A stretch of 64,000 bases of DNA from Siphonodentalium dalli (Eukaryota; Mollusca; Scaphopoda; Gadilida; Siphonodentaliidae). The stretch spans positions 1,364,001-1,428,000 of the forward strand of contig CP136067.1 of assembly GCA_032622095.1 (NCBI GenBank). Reading direction: 5' to 3'. The notes beneath the pieces were generated by a model. The model did no database searches. It was not told the origin of the DNA and worked only from the letters and a program-made list of their open reading frames with translations. The position numbers and the translations under genes are program-made. This document shows, piece by piece, positions 10,155 to 20,283 of the stretch; position 1 is the stretch's first letter; each line of letters starts with the position of its first letter.

Positions 10155-10535
10155 TTAATCAAATATATCGAGAGATCGTTTTGATTTCTTTACAGGCGTT
10201 TTAATGGACTTACTTCTAACTCGTTTACGAGAAGAATGATTTTTCAAAGGTCGCGATGATCTATTTATGCCATTTGGTGTTGATATTTTCTTTATTGTTT
10301 CCCCTCCAAAAGATTTTAATGCTTCTTTACCTTGTTTCAAAAATACTTGTTTTGGACTTTTACCACGATGAATGATATCTTCGACTGCAGCAAGTCCATG
10401 CTTGAATACTTGTTGTTTAGCAATCTGACCAATAGGTTTTAGAAACGGTATTACTGTTCTCATTGCAGATTTGAATAGTGAGCCAATTCCATTTCCATAC
10501 TGTCTAGATACGCCTCTATACACGGGAATCATCAT
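10155..10535 (-). CDS. Small basic virion-type protein (adenovirus pVI/pX-like)
   Basis: An intact 126-codon frame with ATG at 10535 overlapping the penton stop by 4 nt (ATGA). The N-terminus MMIPVYRGVSRQYGNGIGSL is followed by an amphipathic helix-like region (SAMRTVIPFLKPIGQIAKQ), a central helical region and a strongly basic C-terminus with SRKRVRSKS and PVKKSKRS, probably for nuclear targeting or DNA contact. Polintons and adintoviruses carry such a protein next to the capsid genes and it is compared with adenovirus protein VI or X, which act in membrane disruption or genome packing. The assignment rests on position and composition. Confidence 0.65.
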   Translation of the reverse strand: MMIPVYRGVSRQYGNGIGSLFKSAMRTVIPFLKPIGQIAKQQVFKHGLAAVEDIIHRGKSPKQVFLKQGKEALKSFGGETIKKISTPNGINRSSRPLKNHSSRKRVRSKSIKTPVKKSKRSLDIFD

Positions 10536-11377
10536 AAATACAAATTACTTCGGCGTCGGAATTGCAACTTTACCATAGACTTTCCACCAATAAACTGAAT
10601 TGGTTTGCCAGTATCACCAGTTATATATACATTTATGGTATCAAAGCTAGACGTTGATATTGGTACATAATGTAAGTTTTTGAATTCATGCCTAATATGT
10701 TTACCATCATGTATTCTTTTACTCTCGAATGATGTCACTCGTAATATCGGTGCTTCAACATCACTAAGAATTGTATAATCAGCAATGTCAGAATAAACAA
10801 ACAATTGATTATGCTCCGCATTTAAATCAACTCCATATGGAAATGTTATCGAAGGAGTAGCAAATGTGACAGTGTTTGATTCTGTTCTGTAACCAAGTTT
10901 ATCCAAAAGAGCTTTGGGGAGTACAAGACCTACTTTGGTATAACTATTGGTTGAAATTTTAACTCGTTGTGCTTTGGAATATCCGATTTCGAATTCCAGT
11001 TCTGGAATCATTCTGCTTACTGTACTATCAATTACACCTTGAATTGTATCTGTCAAATGTGCTCCACCAGAATATGCTCATTCTGGTATTTTTAATTCTA
11101 TACCATTTTCTGGTTTTGAAATTACTACATCACTCATTGGTATCTTATTCAAATATTGTAAAATTCTTGGAACAGAAGTTTTTATTTTTATTTTGCAGGC
11201 ATCTCCAGTAATGTTGTATGTTTCTGATGGTACAATTAGTTCAACCATTGCAACTTCCCAAAGCTCTTTATCAATATGTATGGTTTTTGGTAATTTCACT
11301 GTGAAACAACATTGTGAGTTGGCTGGGTAAAGTGACATTGAACTATCACTCATGAGAGTTATGTAGAATGAATTCAT
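10532..11377 (-). pseudogene. Minor capsid (penton-type) protein, one in-frame stop
   Basis: Starts at the ATG at 11377 (MNSFYITLMSDSSM), overlapping the membrane-protein gene by 4 nt, and ends at 10532. The frame is continuous except for one TGA at 11078-11080. The first part has the family pattern of a strand-rich N-terminus (ELWEVAMVELIVPS); the second has LFVYSDIADYTILSD, HYVPISTSSFDTI and GGKSMVKLQFRR, typical of the single jelly-roll penton of Polintons. It should form the vertex pentamers. Length of about 281 codons is normal for the family. Confidence 0.85.
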
Positions 11378-11631
11378 TTTTTCTCAGTATTTTTCAATAT
11401 TTTCAGTCCAGGTGTTGGTAGAATATAACCTAGAGAACTACTTAGAAGAATAAGCCACAATTCTTTGTTTGCGCTCTGGATACTAATGTGTACAATAGAT
11501 GTAATTATTATGATATAAATAATAATTATCTGCGTGAAGTAGGTGACTTGGTTCTTAGCAACTTTTTCACCACAGAGCTTAAATTGTGACGGTTCATCGA
11601 GATTAATTGAATCTGAATGATTTTCCAACAT
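11374..11631 (-). CDS. Two-span small membrane protein
   Basis: An intact 85-codon frame from the ATG at 11631. A polar N-terminus of about 30 residues is followed by a first membrane span (QIIIIYIIIITSIVHISI, about residues 34-51) and a second (LWLILLSSSLGYILP, about 59-73), then a short basic tail. A protein of this shape recurs between integrase and penton genes in other Polintons to my knowledge; its role is not established, with virion membrane or egress function possible. It overlaps the penton start by 4 nt, suggesting joint expression. Confidence 0.65.
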   Translation of the reverse strand: MLENHSDSINLDEPSQFKLCGEKVAKNQVTYFTQIIIIYIIIITSIVHISIQSANKELWLILLSSSLGYILPTPGLKILKNTEKK

Positions 11632-11644
11632 GGTAAATTCTGTT

Positions 11645-12731
11645 TTATACTAAATTTGAAGCTGGGATCCAACTATCAAACTTTTTTGGATATCCAAGCC
11701 AATGAACTTTAATTTCTTTTACTGTTTTACCACCCACTCTTCTCGTTCTTTTATCAATAACTGATTCTATTTCATACACCTTACTGTCTTTTATATGCTG
11801 GATTTCATGTTTGTAGAATGATCCAGCAATCTCTTCACCATCAAGATCAGAAACTTTGTATGTTACTGGATTAGTTTTACAAATTTTATCAACTTTGAAA
11901 ATTTCACGAGTCCAGTTTGGTAAATAACCCTTTTCAAATGTTCTTTTGGTTTTGTTGATACGAACCAAGTCACCCACTTTCAGTGTAGATTTTCCTTTTT
12001 TATTCCCTGTTCCATATAGATTTTTGGAAATTTCAGCTTCAGTTTTCAAAGTAACTGCCGACGGTTTCGATTTTATGCTGCGGTGATAACTATTGTTGTA
12101 AGAATCGACTAGGGGCTGTAAAACATCAATATATCTTGAAGTTTTATTGTGTGTGAAATACTTCCACATACGAGTTTTTAAAGTTCTTTGAAATCGTTCG
12201 ACAATACTTGCTTTAGTCTCTGGATCTTCAGTTGTGAAGAAATGAATGTTTTCTGATCGCAGAAATTTCAAAAACTTTTCATTTTTGAATTCAGAACCTT
12301 TATCAGCTTGAAACGATTTTGGTTTACTTTTTGAAGATTTCAAAATTTTCCTGAATGATTCGATCAAAGTTTCTCCAGATTTATCGTGGATTGGTACTAC
12401 CCACGCAAATTTTGAAAAAAATGTCTATCACACACAACAGATATCTGTAATTATCATTACGTTTTATCAAATTCTGAAGATCAGCTAAATCTGCCTGCCA
12501 TTGAATATCAATCCCAGCCACAATAGTCTTTCTACGTTGGAATTTTCGAATTATTGGTTTGTGTAAAGTATATGTCGACTGACCTTGCAACCATTTCTTC
12601 ACATCTATGAGTTTAATTTTTTTATTTTGCTTTTTCGCTTCATCAAAAAGCTTCTTTACACCGCCATAACTTCCAACTTTCTTCGGATTATAGAAATTTT
12701 TAGATAACTGGTCATCTAGTATGGATCCCAT
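11645..12731 (-). pseudogene. Retroviral-type integrase with chromodomain, one frameshift
   Basis: The frame starts at the ATG at 12731 and is shifted once near 12410-12420, in a run of seven T (A on the plus strand), then continues to 11645; about 360 codons in all. The first segment holds an N-terminal helical region and the first catalytic Asp in IQWQADLADL. The second holds the second Asp (QADKGSEF) and the catalytic Glu (KASIVERFQR) about 35 residues later, completing a DDE core. The C-terminus is a chromodomain (YEIESVIDKRT, IKVHWLGYP, FDSWIPASNL). The enzyme inserts the element DNA; chromodomains steer some integrases to marked chromatin. The start overlaps the end of the 246-residue gene by 16 nt. 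Confidence 0.9.
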
Positions 12732-13456
12732 TGTGTTTTTTCTGTTTTAATACCCTTTGGTGTCAACCTATCTGCTATTTTAGTTTTTGAATGTCTTGCT
12801 TTTATACCTTTCATTGGTGTGAATCGTTGAGAATCAAATCGTTTTGGTGTTATGCTTTGTACCGGAGTTTCAAAATCATCATCTGAATCATCTTTTAAAT
12901 GTTTTTTAATCCAAAGCCAGCGGTTTCTATTCCCTACAAAATCTTGAGGTACATTGAGCTCGCTCAATCCTTGTGAAAAGGTTTGCCAACCTGTTGGTTC
13001 GAAACCTTTTCTTTGTCGTACAATATCATTGAGGAGATCAACAATATTTGATCCTCTAATAACTTTTTCACCATATTTTAATTGTCCATGTTCATCAAAC
13101 TTCATTTGTGGATGTTTTGAAATCAGTTGTAAAAGTTGTTCAGCTTTTGTTCTCATCTTTAACGGAATACTTTCTATCACATCACTATGATGATGATTAA
13201 ATGGTTGTTCTGTTTTCGGGGTGGAAATAGCTCTAACTGATTTTTGAGAAGTTTTCAATTTGTGTAAAGTTGTACCATATAATTGAACCTTCTCAGATTC
13301 TGACAAATTTTGATCAGAAACTGAATTCAATTCTCCGCTTAGTTTTGAAATATTCGTAATTTCAGGATTAGGTGGTAATTTCGGATTAGTTAGACTCATT
13401 CTCCATTTTTTAATGTCATCCAAAATTTTGAAGAGAACAGCGACCATTTTCTTCAT
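12716..13456 (-). CDS. Conserved Polinton protein of unknown function (246 aa)
   Basis: Intact frame from the ATG at 13456, 3 nt after the previous gene. The N-terminus is a short helical region; a low-complexity Ser/Asn-rich linker spans about residues 25-95; a globular core at about 100-190 has AEQLLQLISKHPQMKFDE, then GSNIVDLLNDIVRQRKGF and ELNVPQDFVGNRNRWLW; the tail is basic (KGIKARHSKTKIADR). I recognise the core as a conserved Polinton domain found just upstream of the integrase, with no assigned function. It could be a DNA-binding or virion protein given the basic tail. Confidence 0.7.
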   Translation of the reverse strand: MKKMVAVLFKILDDIKKWRMSLTNPKLPPNPEITNISKLSGELNSVSDQNLSESEKVQLYGTTLHKLKTSQKSVRAISTPKTEQPFNHHHSDVIESIPLKMRTKAEQLLQLISKHPQMKFDEHGQLKYGEKVIRGSNIVDLLNDIVRQRKGFEPTGWQTFSQGLSELNVPQDFVGNRNRWLWIKKHLKDDSDDDFETPVQSITPKRFDSQRFTPMKGIKARHSKTKIADRLTPKGIKTEKTQWDPY

Positions 13457-13458
13457 GT

Positions 13459-13799
13459 TTAACCGCGAAGTATTCCAGCGAGTGCTTTACCAAGCAACGG
13501 TGCTAGCATAAGAAGTGGTAAAAAACCTCCTTTCTGGTTTAAAATTTGTTTTTTTCGTTTCAAAGATGTTGATTTACTTGCAAGTTCTCTGAGATGTCTA
13601 CACCTCGGACGAAGTTTGCGCTTCTGAGCTTCTGTTAGTTTTACATTGCTTTTAAAATATTTTTACAGCATTCTGACATGCAATCAATCACTCTCTTTGG
13701 GGTATCTTTTATCATTTTTTTCCGAAAATGAGTTGGTGCCTGATTCATAGCCATTACAAAACTACCATATTTTTTAATCAGTGGAGTTTTTTTCGCCAT
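13459..13799 (-). pseudogene. Small GG-motif protein, one frameshift
   Basis: An ATG at 13799 opens a frame closed at 13641; a one-base shift near 13650-13665, in a T/A-rich run, joins to a frame ending at 13459, about 113 codons. The second part is basic (LRPRCRHLREL, LKRKKQIL) and ends with QKGGFLPLLMLAPLLGKAL, a GG followed by a hydrophobic stretch. It resembles the C-terminal core of the adjacent 188-residue protein, so the two are paralogues. A hydrophobic, Gly-led helix after a basic region resembles small core or membrane-active virion proteins; this is inference. Confidence 0.6.
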
Positions 13800-13835
13800 C
13801 TTTACTCTTCAACAGTTGAATGTCAAATGACTGAA

Positions 13836-14402
13836 TTACTTTTTACTTTTACGCTTATTAAAATTACGATCAAATGCCATCAAAGCTAATTTCGATGGGT
13901 TTGAAAGATTCATCATTTTTGAGTATCGTTGAACCAACGGGTAATGTTCTGCTTCTTGAATTGATGGAATTGGTTGCGGACCATTATCGTTGAGTGGTTG
14001 AAATCTAGCAAATGTAGAATTTAATCCAGTAGAATTTACTCTAGCTGGAGTAGTTCGCTGTGCACTTGTAGAATTTACTCTGACTGGACTAGCTCGCTGT
14101 GCAATCGTAGAATTTACTCGAGTAGCATTTACTCTATTTGATCTAACTCGTGCAATTGATTTATTTTCTTTTTGTCTGAGAAGACTTCTGATCAAAACTC
14201 CACCGAGAAAACCACATCCACCAGTTTTTAAAAGTATTTTCTTTTTTGAATCGATATGAGTTCTACTGTCAGTTATTTTCTTCAGCTCTTTTTTGTGTTT
14301 TTGCAGGAATGTTCGTGTCTGCTTTGGAAGCTTTAAGTGATCATCAAGTATTAATTTAGCGATAGTCGAAAATACATTCAAGACTGCTTCATGCGACTCC
14401 AT
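13836..14402 (-). CDS. GG-motif protein with RVNST repeats
   Basis: Start chosen at the ATG at 14402 (MESHEAVLNVFSTIAKL), since upstream codons begin with GTG; 188 codons. Residues 20-75 hold the shared core (LPKQTRTFLQKHKKELKKI then KKKILLKTGGCGFLGG), similar to the neighbouring 13459-13799 product. Residues 85-130 contain a repeated motif based on R-V-N-S-T-x-x-Q-R, about four or five copies, a potential flexible linker. The C-terminus is basic (NFNKRKSKK). No catalytic motif. The gene is intact while its neighbour is frameshifted. Confidence 0.65.
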   Translation of the reverse strand: MESHEAVLNVFSTIAKLILDDHLKLPKQTRTFLQKHKKELKKITDSRTHIDSKKKILLKTGGCGFLGGVLIRSLLRQKENKSIARVRSNRVNATRVNSTIAQRASPVRVNSTSAQRTTPARVNSTGLNSTFARFQPLNDNGPQPIPSIQEAEHYPLVQRYSKMMNLSNPSKLALMAFDRNFNKRKSKK

Positions 14403-14438
14403 GATAGGAAATGAAATATTATGTTGATACACTTATTT

Positions 14439-15110
14439 TTATACCGATGAATATATTACCGCACCTCGATCGTCATTTGTGAGCCACCGATGGAAAATAT
14501 CAGTTCTAAGTCTCAACGATTTATCCGTTTTAGGGTGAAAATCGAGTAGTAAATAACCATGATTGGTTGAAGTTGCATCATCATATGCCTGCATTAAATG
14601 AGGTATTTGCATTTGAGAGGCAAGAATTTTTATTTGGCATTTATCACGCACACTCTGAAATAATACCATGTAATGTGTATTCAAACTCAAAGTTCTACTC
14701 GCTTTAGGTTTCTGAAACATGTTTTGGGTTATGTAAATAACAGACGTATTTCTGTGATGTCCTTTTCTTGTTAACCACAACATAATGTTTTCTTCATCTT
14801 TATCACCTAGCATGTCATAAAAAACGATGAGGTGCGGTAAGTCTGTGTCATCGACAAGTTCATTGTCATCATCCGGTATTCCATTTATAAATTGAATATT
14901 GTGAAATTCTTGCATCTGACTATAGGTATTTTGCCATTCTTTGTAACACCAAACGACTTTGTATGGAACAGGTTTGAACAAGTCAACTTTATATTCGATT
15001 AATTTCTTAACAAAATCTGTTTTACCACAACCACTTGGTCCCGATATGAAAATGTTACAGGGATGTTTGAACAACAATGATTCGTCCATCTTTACCTTGA
15101 GACAGATCAT
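14439..15110 (-). CDS. Genome packaging ATPase (A32/FtsK-HerA type)
   Basis: The ATG at 15110 gives 223 codons (a second ATG at 15089 is possible; the longer open frame begins only with TTG). Walker A is GPSGCGKT at residues 24-31 and Walker B LIVFYDML at about 94-101, followed by the TRKGHHRNTSVIYITQN segment characteristic of the family sensor region. The protein is intact. It powers DNA entry into the capsid and is a hallmark of Polintons, adintoviruses and other nucleocytoplasmic-type viruses. The start lies 11 nt upstream of the end of the F-box-like gene region on the same strand, in a tight array. Confidence 0.92.
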   Translation of the reverse strand: MICLKVKMDESLLFKHPCNIFISGPSGCGKTDFVKKLIEYKVDLFKPVPYKVVWCYKEWQNTYSQMQEFHNIQFINGIPDDDNELVDDTDLPHLIVFYDMLGDKDEENIMLWLTRKGHHRNTSVIYITQNMFQKPKASRTLSLNTHYMVLFQSVRDKCQIKILASQMQIPHLMQAYDDATSTNHGYLLLDFHPKTDKSLRLRTDIFHRWLTNDDRGAVIYSSV

Positions 15111-15120
15111 GTAAGACTGA

Positions 15121-15719
15121 TTAGGATTGTTCGGAATCAACCTTTTTTATTTTTAATGAAGAATCACCATAACTCCATACTATTCCAAATGTCCATACGA
15201 GTTCATAATCTAAATCTGAAATAGGTCTAGTGTTTTTTACAATATAATCCAAAGACACTTTTTCTTCAAATAACTTTTCAACAGTGAAAATTGTACATGG
15301 TTCTCGGAGAATAATGTATCCATATATTCTCGTCACCTCTTCGAATTTCAAAGTTTTTTCATTGAGAATCCTGTCTTGATATTCAGCAAAGCGAGTAAAA
15401 TTATTTCCAACTAATTCACGAATTGCGTTTATTTCGTTTTTAGGAACACCATGAAATATCCAATAATCTGAAAACATTTGATCCAATATATCTATTAAGA
15501 AATCAGTTTCAAATTCTGATCTCTCAATCAAACATCTCAGTCGACTCTGTCCCTCAGAGAAATGTCCGTTCAGCAAAGTCTCCATTATAATTCTACTTTC
15601 CCTCAAAAACCAAGCTTGCTTAAGTTCTTGTTTGATTTCTTGATCCATTTTTGACATTTCGATCAAATTATTATAAATTTTCAAAAGCATCTCTGCTGGT
15701 AACACATCAATTCCATCCA
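15121..15719 (-). CDS. F-box-like accessory protein
   Basis: The open frame reaches back to 15795, deep in the polymerase, but the ATG at 15719 overlaps the polymerase stop by only 13 nt and is the better start (198 codons). Directly after it comes IDVLPAEMLLKIYNNL, which has the Leu-Pro-x-Glu-x-Leu-x-x-Ile spacing of an F-box. The remainder is helical and acidic without a recognised domain (LNGHFSEGQSRLRCLIER, EPCTIFTVEKLFEEKVSLD). If real, the F-box would recruit SKP1-cullin ubiquitin ligase, as several animal DNA viruses do. Alternative: chance similarity in a helical protein. Confidence 0.55.
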
Positions 15720-18700
15720 TAAGGAATTGTGTTGTATTCACCCACAACAAGTCGTTTGGTGTACACAGATCGGAATGTTTTTGTTTGCTCTTCACTAATT
15801 ACTTCTCGGTTCTTTGTGCGTTTAATTCTGCATGGATAGTTTATGACACGTTGAAAATTTAACCGGTCGTTAAAATTTATTTGCTGTTTAGTTTTATAGT
15901 CCAGAGTGATGCCCTTGACCTTGCATACAGATTTTATGACATCATCTTTCATGTACTGATATCCATAATTTTTCGGTCCTAACCCTACAAATTTCATGAT
16001 TTTAGCATCCGGATGTTCATCAGTCCATTTACCAAGGTAGCTGTCTTCGGATTTGATATTTTCTTTTTCTGGATCGAAAATATACATACAACTATCGGTG
16101 TCGAAATACAACACCCTATCTTGGAGTTTTTCTATAACTTTATACAACTCCAAACGTGCACATGCTGTGACAAATGATGCAACAGCTACATTGGCAGATG
16201 GATGTGGTTCTATAATATCGGTTTTATTTTCATAGCTGAATAATATGAATTTATCCTGTTCAAAAATTTCAACTGCTTTGACGGTGATATTTTTATCAGT
16301 TAATAGTTCAAAATATCTGGATGGTTCTGAGATATATTCAGGTTTAGTAAGAATATTATTTTGTGCATTTTTTCCCCATATGCAATTTATCATTATTTTT
16401 GCGCACTGACGGAGTCCTGGTTTTTTTTCGATTTTTTCTTTTTCAAGTTTTATACCTTCAACCTCATAATAATCTTTAATGCATTTATCTTTATCTTCTT
16501 CACTTTTAACAGAATTTGGATATCCACTTGCTTCTTGTTTAATTTTGAGGTATTTATCAATGTAATCCCTGTATACTTTGTCCGACCACTCAGTCCAATG
16601 CCAAACTTGATACACTTCCAGAATTTGGTAACCCAATTCTATTGCTTTGAATAATTCTACATGTGTCCAAACTCCAACTAAAGCACGCTGTTCGGTTTTA
16701 TGATTACACTGTCCACTTTCATTTTCTGCACAAGATTTACACAATGTATATATCATTTTGTTATTACAGTGGATCGGTAGCACTGGAATGTACAATTTAT
16801 TTGGAGGTAATACTTTGCATTTAATGAGTCCTTTGTAAGATTTGATGTCTCCTATTTGTTCCTGACTTAGAATTGTTGGATAACCAAGTGGGTACTCCTT
16901 ATATTTATTTACACTAGGATACAAACTGCATATATCAATATATTTTATTTCCTGTTTAGATGTTGGTTCTATTTCATGATATAATTTTAGAGCATTAGTC
17001 CTGCCACCAAATAATGCTTCCCTTGGTTTAATTGGGTCTTGATGCAAATAGAATTGATCCATAGTTTGTTTTAAATTTTTGTCTGCTTTACATTTATTGT
17101 CCAGGTCATGTTCCCAGATGCATATTAATTTGCATCCCGAGCTTTTGATTTCAGTTTCCGTTTTTATTGTTTTTTCATACAATTCATGCATTGTTATATT
17201 ACTGTATGGGTTTCGGCGATTTCGATCTGGATAGCAAGTAGGACAGCCATGAAAAAAACACCCATACATTTCATACACTGTGTTTGATTCTGCATGATAA
17301 CCATCAACAAAATGTTTGTCTATTTTAACTTCACCACCATTTAAAGCATGATTTATGTTTATATTTTGTTTTGTAGCAATGTACTGTAGCCATCGAATTG
17401 CTTTCATTGAAAATTTACGCGCTTGTGGATATCCAGCGTCTGAAATTATACCTAGAGAATTCTCTGGTAATGAATTTTTTCTCCATGCAAGGTTACAGGT
17501 TTGAGCTAATGTTATTGCTTCCCGAAATGGATCTATTTGATCAGTTTCCATTACACATAGTCTGAATTTGCCACATCCACGTCTTAAAATGTCTACATCT
17601 GATTTACAATACTTTTGAATTTCTTTTTGAAAATCAAAAATATCTTCACCCCTAGCTTCGTACCATTTCAGAAATGAATCTCTATTTTCCTCAGACATGA
17701 TTTCAGGTTTATAGTATTTTTTGTCTAGATATGGTCCTACATAATTCTGAAAGTCCTGTGTATTTGCCCAATGTGGAAAATAACCTTTAGCCATTTCTTC
17801 AAGTTGGAATGTTTTTGGAAATTTAGATAATGCCATAGGGATGAAACTCAATGAATCGATTACTTTAACACCATTGCATTGTAAACTAAGTATTTTGTTG
17901 CCATTCATAATAACATTAGGTTTTGAATTTCCATTGTTCACCAAGTAATGTAAGAGGAACTGACTATCGTAACCTCTTGCATTGTGAGCAATACATGTTG
18001 TACCTTTATGACCGTTGGTGTAAAACAACCATTTGCAAAATCTTTCCAATACATTCTCTCCTTGAAAAATATACTCTCTGTGTGACAATACAGAATCACA
18101 TGAAATGCATATTTCATCAATGGGTTTACATATACAATTTTCACAAGCAGTTTGTGCAACACAAAAATTGGGTATATGAACACCAGTATCTTGTTGACAT
18201 TCAAAATCAAAAAATATGAATGGTACCTTTACTTCTTTCTGTGTTTCTCTCTTTCGGTACTGCTGGATATGACATCTGTGATCTGATGCGACAATTTCCT
18301 TACAGTATTTGCACTTCTTTGTTCCGAACATATATGTCTTTCTCCTTTCGTATGACGATTTCAACCCCACATTTCTGGCATTTGTGTATCATTTCACAAA
18401 TAGTTTTGTCATGTTTTGGTGATTTTTTTCTTCAAATGATTGTCGAGACATCGTTTACTTCTAAAAGTCCTCTTACATTTGATGCATTGTATCCATCGTT
18501 CAAAGGGACATATCTGACCCTCGAAACACCTACACTTGTATGGACATATATGATCACCTCTGTTGTTCGAACCGACATCACAGTGTTCACAGTAATAATG
18601 ACATCCAAGGAATCCCGTGACAGTTGTGATCACATCGTAGTGGTTGTCATTGAAATATAGATGGACAACTTTACTTTCTTTCCCAACTGGTGGTGGTTGA

Positions 18701-19500
18701 AAAAGAAAGCCTTCGTCAGCAAATTGACTATGTATTTTTATAACATACTCAGGATATAGTTGTTCCTGAATAATTTTGTATTCCTCAACCCCGCAACTGG
18801 TGTCGTGTGATAACCCCACTTTATCCAACAATGACTTTGCAGCTTCCCGTTGTGAAGCTCTTGCTGGTCTCGTAATCCGTTTCCATTGTTTCTTCCATTC
18901 AGTTGTATCTTTTTTGTCAGTATTACACATACCAACAACGACAACCCTCGCAAAACACATGTTATCTTCTGCGTTCTGAATCAGAAGAATACTTTTCTTT
19001 ACTGTTTTCATTTGATTTTGTTCACAGAATGCTCCATAATGTAAGGTATGTCTTGCGGTCCCTGTAGGCATATGCGTGACAGTGATGTCAAATGTCATCT
19101 GTCCGTCATGAATTTTGAATTTTTTGTTCGATTGTGCAACTTTTTCTATGTTGTCAAGCAATAATTCACCCGTCAGGTCTTTTGCTTCAGTGAACGGGAC
19201 GTGAATCCCTAGATCTAACCCTGGATGAAAGATGGAAATTCTCATTTAATCTTTTAGTCCTGCATCACACTCATCTTTCAAACTGTTCACCAGATCTTTG
19301 AAAATTCTGTGAACAGTTTGAAATGGTTGATGGAATTCTTGAAATGTGACGTTGAATTTCTTTGATGCTGTTTTAAATTTCCTCGAGTATTTATCGGTCA
19401 GATTTTTTATAGTATAATATTTACAGTCATCATCCAGTCGCACTCTCTTTCTATTATCTCGTTCGCTTTCGCTATCTGAATATGACACAAGGCGCTTCAT
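15707..19500 (-). pseudogene. Protein-primed family B DNA polymerase, broken
   Basis: About 1260 codons in one strand. First segment 19500-19246 starts MKRLVSYSDSESERD; a single TAA at 19246-19248 separates it, in the same frame, from 19245-18409, which includes a Cys/His-rich zinc region (HYYCEHCDVGS, HICPYKCRCF, CIKCKRTF). Two frame changes occur between about 18415 and 18320, then 18370-15707 is open. That part has a CKYC..H zinc motif, Exo I (FFDFE, residues 54-57 of this segment), Exo II (AHNARGYDSQF), polymerase motif A (DICSLYPS, ~480), motif B (INCIWGKNAQ, ~665) and motif C (YFDTDS, ~757). Such enzymes copy linear DNA from a terminal protein. All catalytic motifs remain; the breaks are N-terminal. 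Confidence 0.92.
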
Positions 19501-19501
19501 C

Positions 19502-19620
19502 GTGAAATGACGACGTGATGAAAATTCGCGTCGCTTTTATGCTCTGACGCGGACATGCGCAGTCATCGTCCGTGTCAGAGCATAAAAGCGACGTGAATTT
19601 TCATCACGTCGTCATTCCAC
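19502..19620. promoter_or_regulatory. Palindromic divergent promoter, polymerase / CCHC gene
   Basis: Two 53 bp arms (19502-19554 and 19568-19620) are reverse complements with about three mismatches around a 13 bp centre. Each arm contains CATAAAAGCGACG, a TATA-like box about 45-65 nt before the start codon it faces (19500 on the minus strand, 19652 on the plus strand), and CATCACGTCGTCATT. The arrangement gives both genes the same control sequence. It differs from the module used by the four accessory genes. Confidence 0.7.
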
Positions 19621-19651
19621 TGACGATTGAATAACACACCGAACGCTCACA

Positions 19652-20245
19652 ATGGATCCAAGATTACAGAGTAACAACCTACAACATTTACGAAAATTTG
19701 CATTAGAAGTTTTAAAGAATACAAAGTGGGTTCCACCATACGGTAACTGTTATAGGTGCAACTCGAGTTCACATTGGGCTTTTCAATGTGATGGCACTAC
19801 GAAAAAGAAGATTGATCAGATGAAAAAATCATCATTGACGCTGAGTGAATCTACTCCTGGGAAGTCTACTTGGACGCACACATCAGACAACGATGATCTC
19901 ACACCATGTGATGTAATGGACATTGATCAAACTGAGACATCAACTAACGAGATCGCGGATATGAAAGCTGAAAGTGGGGAACAATGGAACTCAACCGCGA
20001 TATCAATTAACGAGATCGCGGATGTGAAAACTGAGAGTGATGAATTATACGCCTCAACCGAGGTATCAAATGATGAAATCACTATTCTAAACACGTAGGA
20101 TTCGCAGATGGAAGTGATAAATGCTGTAGCCAAAAGCGCTAACGATACTGAAATTAAGCAGATCACTTTGCCTAGCAGAAAGAGAAAAAGACGTTTATTG
20201 CAACAAAAAAAAAGAAAAGATATGTTATTTAAAAATAGTGAATAA
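19652..20245 (+). pseudogene. CCHC zinc-knuckle protein, one in-frame stop
   Basis: An ATG at 19652 opens a frame to a TAG at 20096-20098; the same frame continues open to TAA at 20243-20245, about 197 codons. Residues 32-46 contain CYRCNSSSHWAFQC, an exact C-x2-C-x4-H-x4-C knuckle that binds single-stranded nucleic acid. The middle is acidic with a tandem repeat based on NEIADxKxES. The part after the stop is strongly basic (SRKRKRRLLQQKKRK), a likely nuclear signal that the stop would remove. Divergent from the polymerase through a palindromic promoter, so a replication role is plausible. A poly(A) signal overlaps the final stop. Confidence 0.6.
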
Positions 20246-20246
20246 A
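20241..20246 (+). terminator. Poly(A) signal AATAAA of the CCHC gene
   Basis: AATAAA overlaps the distal TAA of the CCHC frame. Followed by T-rich sequence near 20255. The accessory genes facing it use hairpins instead. Confidence 0.45.
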
Positions 20247-20283
20247 ATATTATTGATTTATTTGTTTCGTTTTTTAGCAATTT

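Noticed and set aside
8849-15140. Longer open frames beginning at TTG or GTG (15140, 14432, 11056, 9957, 9307, 18370)
   Set aside because: These are arbitrary starts after stops or frameshifts, or upstream of good ATG codons; ATG starts or continuation across the break were used instead.
7091-20098. Alternative genetic code or programmed recoding as explanation for in-frame stops
   Set aside because: TAA, TAG and TGA all interrupt frames, and one-base shifts also occur; mutation or sequencing error is simpler.
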